A DNA stretch of 64,000 nt. It comes from JACVRW01 sp963846505 (GTDB lineage: Bacteria; Actinomycetota; Thermoleophilia; Solirubrobacterales; Thermoleophilaceae). Location: positions 248,001 to 312,000 of the forward strand of contig CAWJWD010000007.1 in NCBI GenBank assembly GCA_963846505.1, read 5' to 3'. The number at the start of each line of letters is the position of its first letter. Position 1 is the stretch's first letter. This document shows, in pieces, positions 63,516 to 64,000 of this stretch. The notes beneath the pieces are model-generated. The model made no database searches, was not told where the DNA came from, and saw only the letters and a list, made by a program, of their open reading frames with translations. A program made the translations under genes and the position numbers.

Positions 63516-64000
63516 ATGTCCGTCTCAGAGCCAGGTACCGGTCGCCTGCGCCGAGAGGGTCAAGCGCCGCCTCAGTCCGAGGCGCCCTATCTCGACGCGC
63601 TGCGCGCCTACGCCGACCGCGACCCCGGTCGCTTCCACGTCCCCGGCCACAAGGGGGGACGTGCCGCCGATCCCGGCCTCGTCGACGCCCTCGGCGAGCG
63701 TGCCGTCGCCCTCGACATCCCCGCGCTCACGCCGGGGATCGACCAGGGTCCCGAGCCGACGCCGTTCCAGCAGGCCCAGGCGCTCGCCGCCGCGGCCTGG
63801 GGAGCTCGCCGCAGCTGGTTCCTGATCAACGGCGCCTCGCAGGGCAACCACGTCGCGACGCTCACGCTCGCGCACATGGGCCGCGAGGCGGTCGTGCAGC
63901 GCAACGCCCACTCCAGCACGATCGACGGGCTGGTGGTCTCCGGCCTGCGGCCCACCTTCGTGGCACCGGAGATCGACCCGGAGCTGGGGATCGCCCACTG
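63516..64000 (+). CDS. Orn/Lys/Arg decarboxylase family protein, 3'-truncated
   Basis: The frame is open to the window end (161 codons). After a 20-residue start, YLDALRAYADRDPGRFHVPGHKGGRA carries the family's PGHKGG signature. DIPALTPGIDQGPEPTPFQQAQALAAAAWGA and FLINGASQGNHVATLTLAH belong to the PLP-dependent fold-type I major domain, and VVQRNAHSS is the conserved strand before the cofactor site. The PLP lysine lies beyond the window. It makes a polyamine precursor from arginine, lysine or ornithine. TACACT (63502-63507) ends 8 nt before the ATG. Confidence 0.88.
   Translation, partial: MSVSEPGTGRLRREGQAPPQSEAPYLDALRAYADRDPGRFHVPGHKGGRAADPGLVDALGERAVALDIPALTPGIDQGPEPTPFQQAQALAAAAWGARRSWFLINGASQGNHVATLTLAHMGREAVVQRNAHSSTIDGLVVSGLRPTFVAPEIDPELGIAH

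Overview
The window is high-GC DNA densely packed with genes on both strands. It carries mreB (two copies), mreC, mreD, PBP2 and RodA, an RNase E/G, many GTG and TTG starts, ATGA/GTGA gene overlaps, and ArsR, TetR and HxlR regulators beside MFS pumps. I infer a rod-shaped actinobacterium of the Thermoleophilia type (Solirubrobacter/Conexibacter-like). The gene complement supports this, but no rRNA is present to confirm it.

Layout. 1-8 kb: end of a sugar porter, small membrane proteins (HdeD, SHOCT, LapA-like, K+ channel), an AI-2E-type permease, a holin-like/phosphodiesterase fusion, a metallo-beta-lactamase-fold enzyme and an anti-sigma-type ATPase. 8-15.5 kb: an efflux pump, then a sulfur-themed group made of a PHP phosphoesterase fused to APS kinase, a TauE/SafE exporter and two exported sulfatase-like proteins that both lack the formylglycine residue. 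15.7-24 kb: a stand-alone MreB paralogue, an ArsR/MFS/ring-cleaving-dioxygenase operon with operators, RNase D, and a lipoprotein joining an M14 peptidase to an amidase. 24-32 kb: tig, clpP and clpX, interrupted by a TetR/MFS pair with two perfect operators and by a molybdopterin oxidoreductase gene broken in about twenty places. 32-34 kb: metallo-hydrolase and an HTH/nucleotidyltransferase pair resembling a toxin-antitoxin module. 34-63 kb: a long housekeeping block, valS-folC-ndk-maf-mreBCD-mrdA-rodA-rng-rplU-rpmA-obgE-proB-proA-nadD-rsfS-leuS, with an efflux/regulator insert between proB and proA, and a tRNA-Ala preceded by an endonuclease gene carrying an SOS box. The window ends inside an Orn/Lys/Arg decarboxylase gene.

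How the genes work together. Protein quality control (tig, clpP, clpX), sidewall synthesis (MreBCD, PBP2, RodA), ribosome production (rplU, rpmA, obgE, rsfS, RNase E/G), aminoacylation (valS, leuS, tRNA-Ala) and proline/NAD synthesis form the core. Three regulator-pump units (ArsR, TetR, HxlR) are inserted among them, each with a visible palindrome.

Two window-wide signals matter. First, many essential genes (valS, folC, mreC, mrdA, rodA, rpmA, obgE, leuS) are split by single-base indels, and in at least twelve cases deleting one C that touches a G restores the frame. I read this mainly as a consensus-sequence artefact. Those genes are therefore annotated across the breaks. Second, many genes without a Shine-Dalgarno have a TAnnnT element ending 6-11 nt before the start codon, which suggests widespread leaderless transcripts.
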